From positions 1,555,344 through 1,619,343 of the forward strand of contig NZ_LK391969.1 of NCBI RefSeq assembly GCF_000939975.1: a stretch of 64,000 bases of DNA, given 5' to 3'. The notes under the pieces are model-generated. The model was not told the DNA's origin and made no database searches. It saw only the letters and a list, made by a program, of their open reading frames with translations. The position numbers were made by a program, and so were the translations under genes. This document shows, in pieces, positions 43,444 through 52,272 of the stretch (its first letter is position 1; each line of letters opens with the position of its first letter). Origin of the DNA: Pseudomonas saudimassiliensis. Lineage in GTDB: Bacteria; Pseudomonadota; Gammaproteobacteria; Pseudomonadales; Pseudomonadaceae.

Positions 43444-44430
43444 ATGAAAAAATTACTTCGTATGACACTGGCGACCGCGCTGAGCGGCGCACTGGCCCTG
43501 CCGCTGATGTCTGCCAGCGTCCACGCCAAGGACGAATGGCCGACCGATACCGTCCGTATGGTCGTACCCTATGCCGCTGGCGGCACCACCGACGTGCTGT
43601 CCCGCCGTGTGGCTGAGCTGCTGCAGCGGGAGCTGGGCAACGTGGTGGTGGAAAACCGCCCGGGTGCCGGCTCCACCACGGGCACCGGACGCCTGGCGCG
43701 CGGCGGGCGTGATGCTGATCACACCCTGCTGATGGCCTCCCCGGGACACACCATTGGTGCCGCTATCTACCCGGGTCTGCGTTACGACCCCACCGAAGAT
43801 TTCACCTTCATCCAGAACATCATCGATATCCCCAACGTCATGGTCGTTCCGGCCAGCAGCCCGTACCAGACGGTACAGGAATTCGTTGAGGCCGCGCGCA
43901 CCGAGGGCAAGACGTTCAGCTCCAGCGGCGTGGGCAGCTCCATCCACATGTCCGGCGAGCTGTTCAAGACCCTGACTGAAACCAAGATGACCCACGTTCC
44001 GTTCCGCGGCAGCGGTGAGGCCCTGCCGGCCCTGTTGAGTGGCGACGTCGATGTGTCCTTCGAAAACATGCCGACGGTGCTGTCGCACATCAAGTCCGGC
44101 AGCCTGCGGGCCCTGGCGGTTACCTCGCAGACGCGCTCCGAGTACCTGCCGGATGTCCCCACACTGGATGAAATCGGCGACTACAACCTGGAAGGCTTCA
44201 ACGCGACTGCCTGGTTTGGTTTGATTGCCCACAAGTCGTTCCCCGACGTCGCGGTCGAGAAGGTGCATGCCGCGCTGGACAAAATCATGCAGGAAGAAGA
44301 CTTCCTCAACTTTATCGCCCAACTGGGTGCAGCGCCCGGTGAGCAGGCTGATGAAGAGTTCAAGGCCTTTGTCGCTGACGAAGTACAGCGCTGGAAGCAG
44401 GTCGCGGCCCAGGCCGGCCTGAAAAACTAA
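43444..44430 (+). CDS. tctC: Tripartite tricarboxylate transporter, periplasmic binding protein (Bug/TctC)
   Basis: Periplasmic solute receptor of 328 residues. The signal peptide (MTLATALSGALALPLMSASVHA) precedes DEWPTDTVRMVVPYAAGGTTDVLSRRVAE, the Bug/TctC hallmark with the P-x-A-A-G-G-x-x-D loop that grips carboxylates, then VVVENRPGAGSTTGT. Ligands of the family are citrate, other di- or tricarboxylates and related acids; the present one is unknown. It is separated from tctB by a stem-loop, which may keep receptor expression above that of the membrane parts. Confidence 0.92.
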   Translation: MKKLLRMTLATALSGALALPLMSASVHAKDEWPTDTVRMVVPYAAGGTTDVLSRRVAELLQRELGNVVVENRPGAGSTTGTGRLARGGRDADHTLLMASPGHTIGAAIYPGLRYDPTEDFTFIQNIIDIPNVMVVPASSPYQTVQEFVEAARTEGKTFSSSGVGSSIHMSGELFKTLTETKMTHVPFRGSGEALPALLSGDVDVSFENMPTVLSHIKSGSLRALAVTSQTRSEYLPDVPTLDEIGDYNLEGFNATAWFGLIAHKSFPDVAVEKVHAALDKIMQEEDFLNFIAQLGAAPGEQADEEFKAFVADEVQRWKQVAAQAGLKN

Positions 44431-44440
44431 AAACCCATGG

Positions 44441-44476
44441 CCCATCTGCAGCCCGGCATGCCGCGCTGCAGATGGG
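44441..44476 (+). other. Stem-loop between tctC and tctB
   Basis: CCCATCTGCAG and CTGCAGATGGG form an 11-bp perfect stem around a 14-nt GC-rich loop that can itself pair (CGGC-AT-GCCG). Followed by TTGT only. It is likely a 3' stabiliser or attenuator lowering tctBA expression relative to tctC. Confidence 0.55.
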
Positions 44477-44509
44477 TTGTATCAGTTGGATTCTTCGAGG
44501 TCGGGTGCC

Positions 44510-45010
44510 ATGAAAGAAGAGCGTGAAGGAAAGGCGGCTGTCCGGCCAGCTAATATCGGTAACGTCATCATCGGCTTGGTGATCTTTGTCTGTTCGTTGT
44601 TTTTTGTTTTCTACCTAGTACCCAATCACATCCAGGAACCCCCCTTTCTGCAGAACCCCATGATGTCGCCCAAGTTTCTACCGAACATCGTTGGGTGGCT
44701 GACCCTGGTCTTTTCCCTGTTGCTGGCATTCGACGGCATTTTCGGCAAGGCGAGCACAGAACAGGCGAGCCAGGAAGCCAATGCCCCGGTATTGCGGTGG
44801 GGCGCCATGCTGCTGGCGCTGGCTATCTATCTGCTCTGCTTTGAAGCCCTCGGCGCCATCATAGCCGGCATCCTGGCGACGCTTATCCTGTTCGTCGCCC
44901 ACCCCGTCAGGACCTGGTGGCTGTATTCACTGGCCGTTGTGCTTCCCGTGGTTGTCGCGTTCATCTTCATCAAGGTCATGAACGTGCCACTGCCGTTACT
45001 TTTTCTTTGA
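44510..45010 (+). CDS. tctB: Tripartite tricarboxylate transporter small membrane subunit TctB
   Basis: A 166-residue inner-membrane protein with four predicted helices (VIIGLVIFVCSLFFVFYLV; LTLVFSLLLAFDGIF; the MLLALAIYLLCFEALGAIIAGILATLILF region, cut by a short turn; and a C-terminal helix). This is the poorly conserved TctB partner of TctA. The ATG at 44510 follows GAGG by 9 nt; the frame is open 11 codons further upstream, but that part overlaps the stem-loop. Confidence 0.85.
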   Translation: MKEEREGKAAVRPANIGNVIIGLVIFVCSLFFVFYLVPNHIQEPPFLQNPMMSPKFLPNIVGWLTLVFSLLLAFDGIFGKASTEQASQEANAPVLRWGAMLLALAIYLLCFEALGAIIAGILATLILFVAHPVRTWWLYSLAVVLPVVVAFIFIKVMNVPLPLLFL

Positions 45011-45046
45011 CAGCAGATAACCAATTGCTGATCTGCTGGGGGTCCT

Positions 45047-46525
45047 ATGGAAAATATCTCTGAAATACTCGCTATCTTTTTCAGTCTCGATAACTTCATC
45101 GCCATTGGCGTTGGGGTATTTCTCGGTGTCGTCATCGGCGCGATACCGGGGCTGACGGCCACCATGGCCGTGGCGCTGGCGTTGCCCTTTACCTTCTCGA
45201 TGGAGCCGATCACCGCGATCCTGCTGCTCGTCGGCATCTACAAGGGCGGCATGTATGGCGGCTCGATCACCGCGATCCTGATCCGCACCCCAGGCTCGCC
45301 CGCCTCCGCCTGCACGCTGCTGGATGGCTACCCGCTGGCCCAGCAGGGCCATGCCAAGAAGGCGCTCGAGACAGCACTGTATTCCTCGGTCATTGCCGAC
45401 TTCATCTCGAACATCGCGCTGATCTTCTTTGCCGCCTATCTGGCCAAGATCGCGCTCAACTTCGGGCCCCCGGAGTTCTTCTGGCTGATCTGTTTCTCGC
45501 TGACCGTCATCATCTCCGTGGCGGGCGACTCCGTGATCAAGGGCCTGATTGCCGCCTGCCTGGGCATCCTGCTGTCGACCGTCAGCCTGGACATGGTCTA
45601 CGGCACCCAGCGCCTGACATTCGAAAACTACAACCTCATGGATGGCATCCCCTTCATCCCGCTGCTGATCGGGCTGTTTGCCATTCCGGAAATCATGGAG
45701 TTCTACTTCAAGAAAGCCCAGCCCCATATCAAGATCAAGGCCGAAGGGATCGGCCTCAGCTTTGCCGAACTCAAGCGCTGCCTGAAGAGCATCGTTCGCG
45801 GCAGCCTGATCGGTGTGGTGATTGGCGCCATTCCCGGCACTGGCGCCACCGCCGCCTCGTTCATCTCCTATGGGGAAGCGCGCCGCCGTTCGCCGCACAA
45901 GGACAACTTTGGCAAGGGTGAAGTGGAAGGCGTGGCAGCCGCCGAAGCCGGCAACAACGGTGTGGCCGGCGCGACACTGATCCCCCTGCTGTCCCTGGGG
46001 ATTCCCGGCGACGTGATTACCGCCATCATCCTGGGCGCGTTCATGGTCCACGGCCTGAGCCCGGGACCGGTGATGTTCCAGGAAAACATGACGCTGATCT
46101 ATGCGCTGTTCATCGGCATCATGCTTAGCTCGGTGTTCCTGTTCGGGATCGGCCGCGCGGCCATCAAGTACTTCTCCCTGATTGCCGATATTCCCAAGGC
46201 GATCCTCTTCCCGATCGTGCTGATGTTCTGCGTCTACGGGGCCTACGCGGTCAATAACGACACCTTCGATATCGGCCTGATGCTGGTGTTCGGCGTGCTG
46301 GGGTATATCTTCAACCGGGTGGGTCTGGCCGCAGCGCCCTTCCTGATCGGCTTCATTCTCGGGCCGATGTTCGAAGACAACCTGCGGCGCTCGCTGTTGA
46401 TCGGCTCCAACGACCTGTCCATCTTTATCCGCGGCCCGATCACCTGGTTCTTTATCGCCCTGACCGCAGGCTCGTTCATCTTCGCCCTGCGCCGCTACAT
46501 CATCTCGCGGCGCCAGGCGGCCTGA
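45047..46525 (+). CDS. tctA: Tripartite tricarboxylate transporter large membrane subunit TctA
   Basis: The main permease, 492 residues with about 11-12 helices. Signature blocks: GAIPGLTATMAVALALPFTF and GGSITAILIRTPGSPASACTLLDGYPLA in the N-half, and the repeat GAIPGTGATAASFISYGEARRRS with AAEAGNNGVAGATLIPLLSLGIPGD in the second half. It uses the cation gradient to import the carboxylate delivered by TctC. It lies 36 bp after tctB and 12 bp before the oxidoreductase. Confidence 0.94.
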   Translation: MENISEILAIFFSLDNFIAIGVGVFLGVVIGAIPGLTATMAVALALPFTFSMEPITAILLLVGIYKGGMYGGSITAILIRTPGSPASACTLLDGYPLAQQGHAKKALETALYSSVIADFISNIALIFFAAYLAKIALNFGPPEFFWLICFSLTVIISVAGDSVIKGLIAACLGILLSTVSLDMVYGTQRLTFENYNLMDGIPFIPLLIGLFAIPEIMEFYFKKAQPHIKIKAEGIGLSFAELKRCLKSIVRGSLIGVVIGAIPGTGATAASFISYGEARRRSPHKDNFGKGEVEGVAAAEAGNNGVAGATLIPLLSLGIPGDVITAIILGAFMVHGLSPGPVMFQENMTLIYALFIGIMLSSVFLFGIGRAAIKYFSLIADIPKAILFPIVLMFCVYGAYAVNNDTFDIGLMLVFGVLGYIFNRVGLAAAPFLIGFILGPMFEDNLRRSLLIGSNDLSIFIRGPITWFFIALTAGSFIFALRRYIISRRQAA

Positions 46526-46537
46526 CGGGGGCTGGCC

Positions 46538-47554
46538 ATGAACATGCAGGCAGTCGAGATCACCACGCCGGGCGGGCCGGAGGTACTGCGCCTGACCCGG
46601 CGCCCGGTACCGGTGCCGGGTGACGGGGAGGTGCTGATTCGGGTGGCGGCCTTCGGCCTCAACCGCCCGGATATTGCCCAGCGCCAGGGCAAATACCCGG
46701 TGCCCGCCGGGGTCACTGATATCCCCGGTCTGGAGGTTTCGGGCGAAATCATCGGCGGCGACCTCACCCATCCCGCGAACTACCTGGGGCTGTCCCAGGG
46801 CGATAGGGTGTGCGCCCTGGTGCAGGGTGGCGGTTATGCGGAGTATTGCGTCGCGCCCATCGCCCAGTGCCTGCCCTACCCGGCAGGCTTCGACCATGTG
46901 CTGGCCGCGGCGCTGCCGGAAACCTTCTATACCGTCTGGAGCAACGTGTTCGAGCGTGGCGCCCTGGGCCGCGGCCCCAAGGGTCAGCAGGAAACCCTGC
47001 TGGTCCATGGTGGCAGCAGTGGCATCGGCACCGTGGCCATCCAGCTGGCCGTCCAGCGCGGCCACCGGGTATTCGCCACGGCCGGCTCGGCGGAGAAATG
47101 CGCGTTCTGCGAGTCCCTCGGCGCGGCCAGGGCGATCAACTATCGGGAAGAGGATTTCGCCGCGGTTATCGCCTCACTGACCGATGGCCAGGGCGTGGAT
47201 GTCATCCTCGACATGGTCGGCGGGGATTACCTGCCCAGGGAGCTTGCCTGCGTCGCGGACGATGGCCGTATCGTCATCATCGCCCTGCAGCAAGGCGCAC
47301 AGGCCACCATCCCGCTGAGCGATATACTGCGCCGCCGCGTAACCATCACCGGGTCCACCCTGCGGCCCCGCTCGGTGGCGTTCAAGGGTGAGCTGGCTCG
47401 TGAACTGTACACCCACGTCTGGCCCCTGCTGGCGCAAGGGGTGATCAAGCCGGTGATCGAGACGGTGTTGCCCGCCAGTGAGATAGTGGCGGCGCATCGA
47501 TTGATGGACGCCGGCGCGCACAAGGGCAAGATCCTGCTGAGCTGGGATAGCTGA
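46538..47554 (+). CDS. NAD(P)H-quinone oxidoreductase / zinc-free medium-chain reductase (Qor/PIG3-like)
   Basis: A 338-residue cytoplasmic MDR-superfamily enzyme. N-terminal GroES-like domain with FGLNRPDIAQRQGKYP and IPGLEVSGEI; nucleotide-binding domain with VHGGSSGIGTVAIQLA and the GVDVILDMVGG segment. The catalytic-zinc ligands of alcohol dehydrogenases are absent, as in quinone reductases. The ATG is 12 bp after tctA, so it may be co-transcribed and act on a breakdown product of the imported acid. It converges on the binding-protein gene with a 19-bp gap. Confidence 0.85.
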   Translation: MNMQAVEITTPGGPEVLRLTRRPVPVPGDGEVLIRVAAFGLNRPDIAQRQGKYPVPAGVTDIPGLEVSGEIIGGDLTHPANYLGLSQGDRVCALVQGGGYAEYCVAPIAQCLPYPAGFDHVLAAALPETFYTVWSNVFERGALGRGPKGQQETLLVHGGSSGIGTVAIQLAVQRGHRVFATAGSAEKCAFCESLGAARAINYREEDFAAVIASLTDGQGVDVILDMVGGDYLPRELACVADDGRIVIIALQQGAQATIPLSDILRRRVTITGSTLRPRSVAFKGELARELYTHVWPLLAQGVIKPVIETVLPASEIVAAHRLMDAGAHKGKILLSWDS

Positions 47555-47573
47555 CACCCACGCCCTGCTCCGC

Positions 47574-48536
47574 TTACAGTTTCCCGCCAAACTCCTGCAG
47601 GGTTTTCATCACGCTCTGGTAGCCACCGGTGGCGGTGTACCAGGCGGCCGGGTCGAGGTAGTACACCTTGCCCTGCTGCCACGCCTGGGTAGCCGCAATG
47701 GCAGCATCCTGGCCCAGGGTTTCGGCGGCCTGGCCTTCACCACCCGTGGCCGCGCCGCGGTCCAGCACCACCAACCAGTCCGGCTGCTGCGCCAGCGCCT
47801 GGTCCAGGCGGGTACGCTGGGCTTGCTGCAATTTCAACGCCTGCGCAGAACCGGCTTCCGGGCGGGCCTGGCCGCGCGGCGCGGCTTCGCCCGCCTCGGC
47901 GGTGGACTGGGTACCCAGCAGCTCGTAGAGCATACCGAAGCGCTCACCCGGCGCATGGGTCATGACCCGGCCATTGATGGTGAACAGCGTTACCGAACTC
48001 AGGCCGCGGGTCTTTTGCTGGACGTCATGCAGGGCCTGTTGCAGCTCGGCCTCCAGCTGCTGCGCCTCCTGCTGTTTCTCGAAAATGGTCCCCAGTTGCT
48101 GCAGATTGGCCCGCATGCCGTCGACAAAGGCGTCGGGGCTGAGGGTCAGATCCAGGGTAGGCGCCACCTCAGCCAGCTGGGCATAGGCAGCCCGCGAGCG
48201 GCCGGCGATGATGATCAGATCGGGTTGCAGCGCCTTCAACGCCGCGTAATCCGGTTCGAACAGGGTACCGACCCTGGCGTACCTGTCGTCCTGGAACGCC
48301 TGCAGGTGAGCGGGCCCGACCTGGGCAGGGACACCCGCGACCTCGACCCCCAGTGCAGCCAGGGTATCCAGCATGGCCAGGTCAAATACCGCCACGCGCG
48401 TCGGCACCTGCTCCAGGGGCACGCTGCCCTGGGGCTGCTCAATGGTCAGCGGATAGGCAGCGTGGGCCGCGGAGAAGGTCATCAATACACTCAGCGCCAG
48501 CGACAACGGCAATGCAGCAAAAGCGAGAAAACGCAT
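47574..48536 (-). CDS. Siderophore/haem ABC transporter periplasmic binding protein (FatB/CeuE-like), orphan
   Basis: A 320-residue periplasmic receptor with a signal peptide (LPLSLALSVLMTFSAAHA). PTRVAVFDLAMLDTLAALGVEVAGVP and YAALKALQPDLIIIAGRS are typical of the FatB/CeuE/FecB cluster that binds ferric siderophores. A low-complexity insert near residue 210 (AEAGEAAPRGQARPEAG) is unusual. It is the last gene of the minus-strand unit TonB receptor - methyltransferase - binding protein. No permease or ATPase of the importer is in the window, so it must use one encoded elsewhere. Confidence 0.85.
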   Translation of the reverse strand: MRFLAFAALPLSLALSVLMTFSAAHAAYPLTIEQPQGSVPLEQVPTRVAVFDLAMLDTLAALGVEVAGVPAQVGPAHLQAFQDDRYARVGTLFEPDYAALKALQPDLIIIAGRSRAAYAQLAEVAPTLDLTLSPDAFVDGMRANLQQLGTIFEKQQEAQQLEAELQQALHDVQQKTRGLSSVTLFTINGRVMTHAPGERFGMLYELLGTQSTAEAGEAAPRGQARPEAGSAQALKLQQAQRTRLDQALAQQPDWLVVLDRGAATGGEGQAAETLGQDAAIAATQAWQQGKVYYLDPAAWYTATGGYQSVMKTLQEFGGKL

Positions 48537-48611
48537 GGGTAACTCCAGGGGTCGGGTTAGTTGGGTGAGAGTAGGCTGGGCGCAGGCGCCGTGTCGGCGA
48601 AGCGGGCGAAT

Positions 48612-49898
48612 TCATGGCGTGGTTACCGCCGTTGCGCAAGCCGGTACCAGCTGTATGGCGAGCCGCTGGCGGTCGATCCACTGGTTCAGCTTGTCGATCT
48701 GCCCGGCGTTGGCTGCACTGCCTTCCCGCAGCGGATGCACATGGCCACCCCAGATCAGCATCTGCAGCGCCTGCGAGAGCATGCCCAGCTGGCCGGTGAA
48801 GGCTGGCAACCGCCGCAGCTCGCCAAAGCTGGCCGGGTCCTTCGCCAGTGCGGCAAGCAGCGGCGTGAAGATCTGTGCCGGGCCCTGAATGTCGCCGATG
48901 GGCGTGGCAAAGGGCACCGGGCCGGCAGCGGGCGCATCGGGTAACCGCTGGAAGCGGACGGCGTCCATGCCTGCCAGTTGCTCCGCCGGGGATAGCCGCA
49001 CCGGGTCGCGTTGGAACAGGTCCCGGCGCTGATGTTGATGCCGGGCGAGGTCCTTGAAGGTTTCGCGCACCGCCGGCGAGCTCTGCCGGGCCAGCAAGGG
49101 CTGTAGATTACCGGGAATGGACATTGCCTCCAGGTTCTCGAACGGGTCGGCACTGCCCAGCTGCACAGCGCCGGCCTGGCCGAGCAGACGGTGCATGTCC
49201 ACCGAGTGCTGCGGGCGCCAGTGTTCGGCCAGCAGGTCGTGGGCCAGGTAGGCCAGGTTCTGCTGCTGCAGGGTCTGCAGACCGGCCCGCAGCCTGGGCT
49301 GGTCGTGGAAGGCACCGGCGGCGTCCATCTGGCTGAGCAGCTCGAGTCCGGCCTGCAGTTGCTGCTCGGAGGAACCGGGCAGCTCCCGGGCGGCTTCGAT
49401 CAGCAGCTTCTGCAGTGGCAGCATCTGGGTCGCGCCGGGATGACACATGTAATGCAGGTAGCACAGCCCGCGGGGCTTGAGGGATTGGTGCACCAGCTGC
49501 AGGATCGCCTGCTGCTGCGCAGCGGAAATCCAGGACCAGACGCCATGGCTGACGATGAAGTCGAAATGGAGGCTGTTGTCCCGGGCGAAGCTGCGGAAAT
49601 CCGCCTGCATAAAGCGGATATTGGCCAGCCCCATGAACGCCGCCGCGTCCCGCGCCACCGCCAGATGCCGTCCGTTGAAGTCGACGCCGACAAATTGCCC
49701 CTGGGGATCGGTGGCCGCCGCTACCAGTAGGTTGATACCGACCCCGCACCCCAGCTCGCAGTAGGAATAGGGACGGTTCAGATCCGGTGGTGCCGAGCCG
49801 AGAAAGCGCGTCAGTGTAGCCAACCAGAGCGGCTGGATCTCACGGTGGAAGTGGGCCGGATAGGACACGTCCTGTACATAGCCCGCTGAGTTGCTCAT
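48612..49898 (-). CDS. SAM methyltransferase with methyltransferase-regulatory domain, in an iron-uptake cassette
   Basis: A 428-residue cytoplasmic protein. The N-half is a class I methyltransferase: CELGCGVGINLLVAAA (SAM site), FVGVDFNGRHLAVAR, IRFMQADFRSF and FDFIVSHGVWSWIS. The remainder (about 200-428) resembles the MethyTransf_Reg-type extension, with HDLLAEHWRP and long helices. It sits between the TonB receptor and the siderophore-binding protein on the same strand (73- and 75-bp gaps). A role in modifying an imported ligand or a protein of this pathway is plausible but unproved. Confidence 0.78.
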   Translation of the reverse strand: MSNSAGYVQDVSYPAHFHREIQPLWLATLTRFLGSAPPDLNRPYSYCELGCGVGINLLVAAATDPQGQFVGVDFNGRHLAVARDAAAFMGLANIRFMQADFRSFARDNSLHFDFIVSHGVWSWISAAQQQAILQLVHQSLKPRGLCYLHYMCHPGATQMLPLQKLLIEAARELPGSSEQQLQAGLELLSQMDAAGAFHDQPRLRAGLQTLQQQNLAYLAHDLLAEHWRPQHSVDMHRLLGQAGAVQLGSADPFENLEAMSIPGNLQPLLARQSSPAVRETFKDLARHQHQRRDLFQRDPVRLSPAEQLAGMDAVRFQRLPDAPAAGPVPFATPIGDIQGPAQIFTPLLAALAKDPASFGELRRLPAFTGQLGMLSQALQMLIWGGHVHPLREGSAANAGQIDKLNQWIDRQRLAIQLVPACATAVTTP

Positions 49899-49971
49899 GT
49901 AAGCGTCCTCGCCGCTGACGCCACAGCCTCGGGCGGCAGGTGCCGACGGAGGCTGTGGTTTGCTGCCTGAC

Positions 49972-52065
49972 TCAGAAGCTCTTGGTCAGACCCACGATGA
50001 AACGTCTGCCGTCCAGGTTATAGGCATAATCACCGTCGGTGGTGACCTCCTTGTTGGCGAGGTTATAAATGCCCGCCTTGAAGCTCCAGCTATCCTCTGG
50101 CCGGTACACCAGGCCCGCGTCGATAAAGGTGTAGGACGGATACTTGATGCCGTTGGTGCTGGAGCCACTGGTGCCGGTCTGCCAGCGGCCCGAGGTCTCG
50201 CCCCGGTAGTTGACCTGGGTCCACAGGTTCAGCCGCGAGGTCACGCCCCAATCCAGCGATGCGTTGAACATGTGCCGGGCAACATCGTTCAGCGGCTCAC
50301 CCTTGTACTCGCCCGACTTCTGCTCGGTATCGGTAAAGGTGTAGCTGTGACGATAGGTCAGGTTATCCAGGATGTCATAGTCCAGGGTGAACTCGATGCC
50401 ACGCAGCTCCGCCTTGTCGACGTTCTCGTAGGAGGTATAGCCGTACTGGTGCGCCGGATATTCCTGACCGTTGTAGACACAGCTGGGCGCATCCGCAGGG
50501 ACGCCGTCCGGATAGTTCGGGCAGACGCGACCGGTACGGTTGATCTTGTCCTCATAGTCGATGACATAGGCGGTCACCGAGCCGGCCAGCCCAAGGTCAA
50601 AATTCTCGTAATGCAGGCCGATCTCGCGGTTGAGACTGGTTTCCGGTACCAGTTCGGGGTTGCCGATGATCACCCCGCCCATGGAGGTGGAGCCGAAGTC
50701 GGTGGCGGCCGAGCGCAGTTCCGGTGCCTTGTAGCCGGTGGTCACCCCACCCTTGAGGGTGAAGTTGTCGTTCATGTGCCATACGGCATAGACCTTGGGG
50801 CTGAACTCACCGCCGAACACCTGGTTGTCGTCGTAACGGCCACTCAGGGTCAGGATCAGGTCGTCGGTCAGGCTCCAGTTGTCCTCCAGGAAGATGGAGT
50901 TCTGGTAGCGGTCCATTTCCACCACCATATTGGGATCGGCCACCGGCTCGCGCAAACCGTTGCTGCCATGTTCCAGGTTTTCATACTTGTGGGTCAGACC
51001 ACCGGTCAGGGTATGCGCACCGAGGAACCAGCTGGCCTGGGTGTTGGCGGTGATGACCTCGAACTCGATACCTTTGCCGGTCTCGGCGTTGAGGGTGCTG
51101 CGGTTTTCCGAGTGATCGTAGTTGATATAGGAGTTGGTGAAGACGCTCCCAAATTCGCCATCGTGGGTGATGAAGTAGTTCTTCTTCACCGAGTCGGCAT
51201 AGGTGGCCTCAGCGTCCTCGGCCAGGCTGCGGCCCGGTTGCTTCCAGCGCTCCTGCTGGGTATAGCTATGACCCACGGTAAACGCGTTCTGGTCATTGAG
51301 ATTCCAGGACAGCTTGCCGCCGGCATTCTCCCGCCGGTATTGCGGGTCGGTCGCGGCGCTATCGCTCTCCCCCACGAAGTTGCTTTCGTCCTGCTTGTAG
51401 TAGGCGCCGGTGAGCTGCAGGCCGAGCACGTCCTTGATCAGCGGCATGTTCACTACCGCACTGGTCTGGTGGCCGCGCTCGTTGATCTTGTTACCGCTGC
51501 CAGGCGTTGAGTATTCGGCAGTGATGCTGCCGCTGAACTTATCGCTCACCTTCTTGGTGATGATGTTGATCACCCCGCCCATGGCGTCGGAGCCGTACAG
51601 CGCCGAGGCCGGACCGCGGATGACCTCGATCCGCTCGATGGCTTCGATCGGCGGCAGGAAGTTGATCGGCGTGCCCGCCTGGGAACCGCGCTCGCTGAAG
51701 GCGTCGTTGCCCTGGGCCGGGCGCCCATCGATCAGGAACAGGGTGTAGGCAGAAGTCATGCCACGCATCATGATCGACTGCTCGACGCCGCCCCCGGCAA
51801 TCTGCACACCCGCGACATGTTTGAGGGCATCGGTGATATCGGTGTAGGACTTTTTCTGCAGCTCTTCAGCAGAAATGACCGTGATGGCCGCGGGCGCGTC
51901 ACGCAGGTTCTGCTCGAAGCCGGACGCCGTCACCACCGTCTGCCCTAGATTCAACGCGTCCTGCGCCACGGCCGAGCACGCAACGGAAGTCAGGGCAACG
52001 GCCAACAGGGATTTGCGGAAGTGGGGCTGTGAACTTGCAGCGAACGAACGCATACGGCGTGACAT
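49972..52065 (-). CDS. TonB-dependent outer-membrane receptor (CirA/FepA-like)
   Basis: Outer-membrane active importer of 697 residues. A signal peptide (SLLAVALTSVACSAVAQ) is followed by a TonB-box-like QTVVTASGFEQ. The plug domain shows PAAITVISAEELQ, LKHVAGVQIAGG, IEVIRGPASALYGSDAMGGVINIITKK. The barrel ends DGRRFIVGLTKSF with terminal Phe. A Cys pair (VCPNYPDG...SCVYNG) sits in one extracellular loop. The ATG at 52065 is chosen because GGAG precedes it by 9 nt. A Fur-like site lies about 165 bp upstream. Catecholate-type siderophores are typical ligands for the CirA/FepA group; the actual one is unknown. Confidence 0.92.
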   Translation of the reverse strand: MSRRMRSFAASSQPHFRKSLLAVALTSVACSAVAQDALNLGQTVVTASGFEQNLRDAPAAITVISAEELQKKSYTDITDALKHVAGVQIAGGGVEQSIMMRGMTSAYTLFLIDGRPAQGNDAFSERGSQAGTPINFLPPIEAIERIEVIRGPASALYGSDAMGGVINIITKKVSDKFSGSITAEYSTPGSGNKINERGHQTSAVVNMPLIKDVLGLQLTGAYYKQDESNFVGESDSAATDPQYRRENAGGKLSWNLNDQNAFTVGHSYTQQERWKQPGRSLAEDAEATYADSVKKNYFITHDGEFGSVFTNSYINYDHSENRSTLNAETGKGIEFEVITANTQASWFLGAHTLTGGLTHKYENLEHGSNGLREPVADPNMVVEMDRYQNSIFLEDNWSLTDDLILTLSGRYDDNQVFGGEFSPKVYAVWHMNDNFTLKGGVTTGYKAPELRSAATDFGSTSMGGVIIGNPELVPETSLNREIGLHYENFDLGLAGSVTAYVIDYEDKINRTGRVCPNYPDGVPADAPSCVYNGQEYPAHQYGYTSYENVDKAELRGIEFTLDYDILDNLTYRHSYTFTDTEQKSGEYKGEPLNDVARHMFNASLDWGVTSRLNLWTQVNYRGETSGRWQTGTSGSSTNGIKYPSYTFIDAGLVYRPEDSWSFKAGIYNLANKEVTTDGDYAYNLDGRRFIVGLTKSF

Positions 52066-52151
52066 GCTGGTATCTCCAATACGCACAATGATGACGGAGC
52101 CACGGCGCTCGGATCGGGCGCCCGCAGCTGACTGTTTTTGGCTTTATTAGG

Positions 52152-52174
52152 CCGCGTCCTGCTCCGGGACGCGG
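52152..52174 (-). other. GC-rich hairpin in the TonB-receptor leader
   Basis: CCGCGTCC and GGACGCGG arms with a 7-nt loop. It lies between the end of the OmpR-type regulator gene and the receptor gene on the same strand. No T-run follows in either direction, so it may be a weak terminator of the regulator gene or a leader structure. Confidence 0.35.
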
Positions 52175-52227
52175 TGGATTCGAGACGCAGCGAGCTGAAA
52201 AAGCCGCACGCTATCCCGGAAAGTTGC

Positions 52228-52246
52228 GCAAATGATATACATTACT
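52228..52246. promoter_or_regulatory. Fur-box-like sequence upstream of the TonB receptor
   Basis: The stretch around AAATGATATACATTACT matches the 19-bp Fur consensus GATAATGATAATCATTATC at 13 positions. It is AT-rich against a GC-rich background and lies about 165 bp upstream of an iron-type receptor gene. Iron repression of the receptor cassette is therefore likely but not proved. Confidence 0.45.
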
Positions 52247-52272
52247 ATTTGAGAGTAAACGCAATTTACAAT

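Noticed and set aside
43241..43447. 68-codon open frame upstream of tctC
   Set aside because: It covers the IclR-like palindrome and promoter region, has no ribosome site and its translation resembles nothing known.
44996..47065. Minus-strand open frame of 689 codons across tctA and the oxidoreductase
   Set aside because: Antisense shadow of two clear plus-strand genes; the translation is His/Gln/Asp-rich low-complexity sequence.
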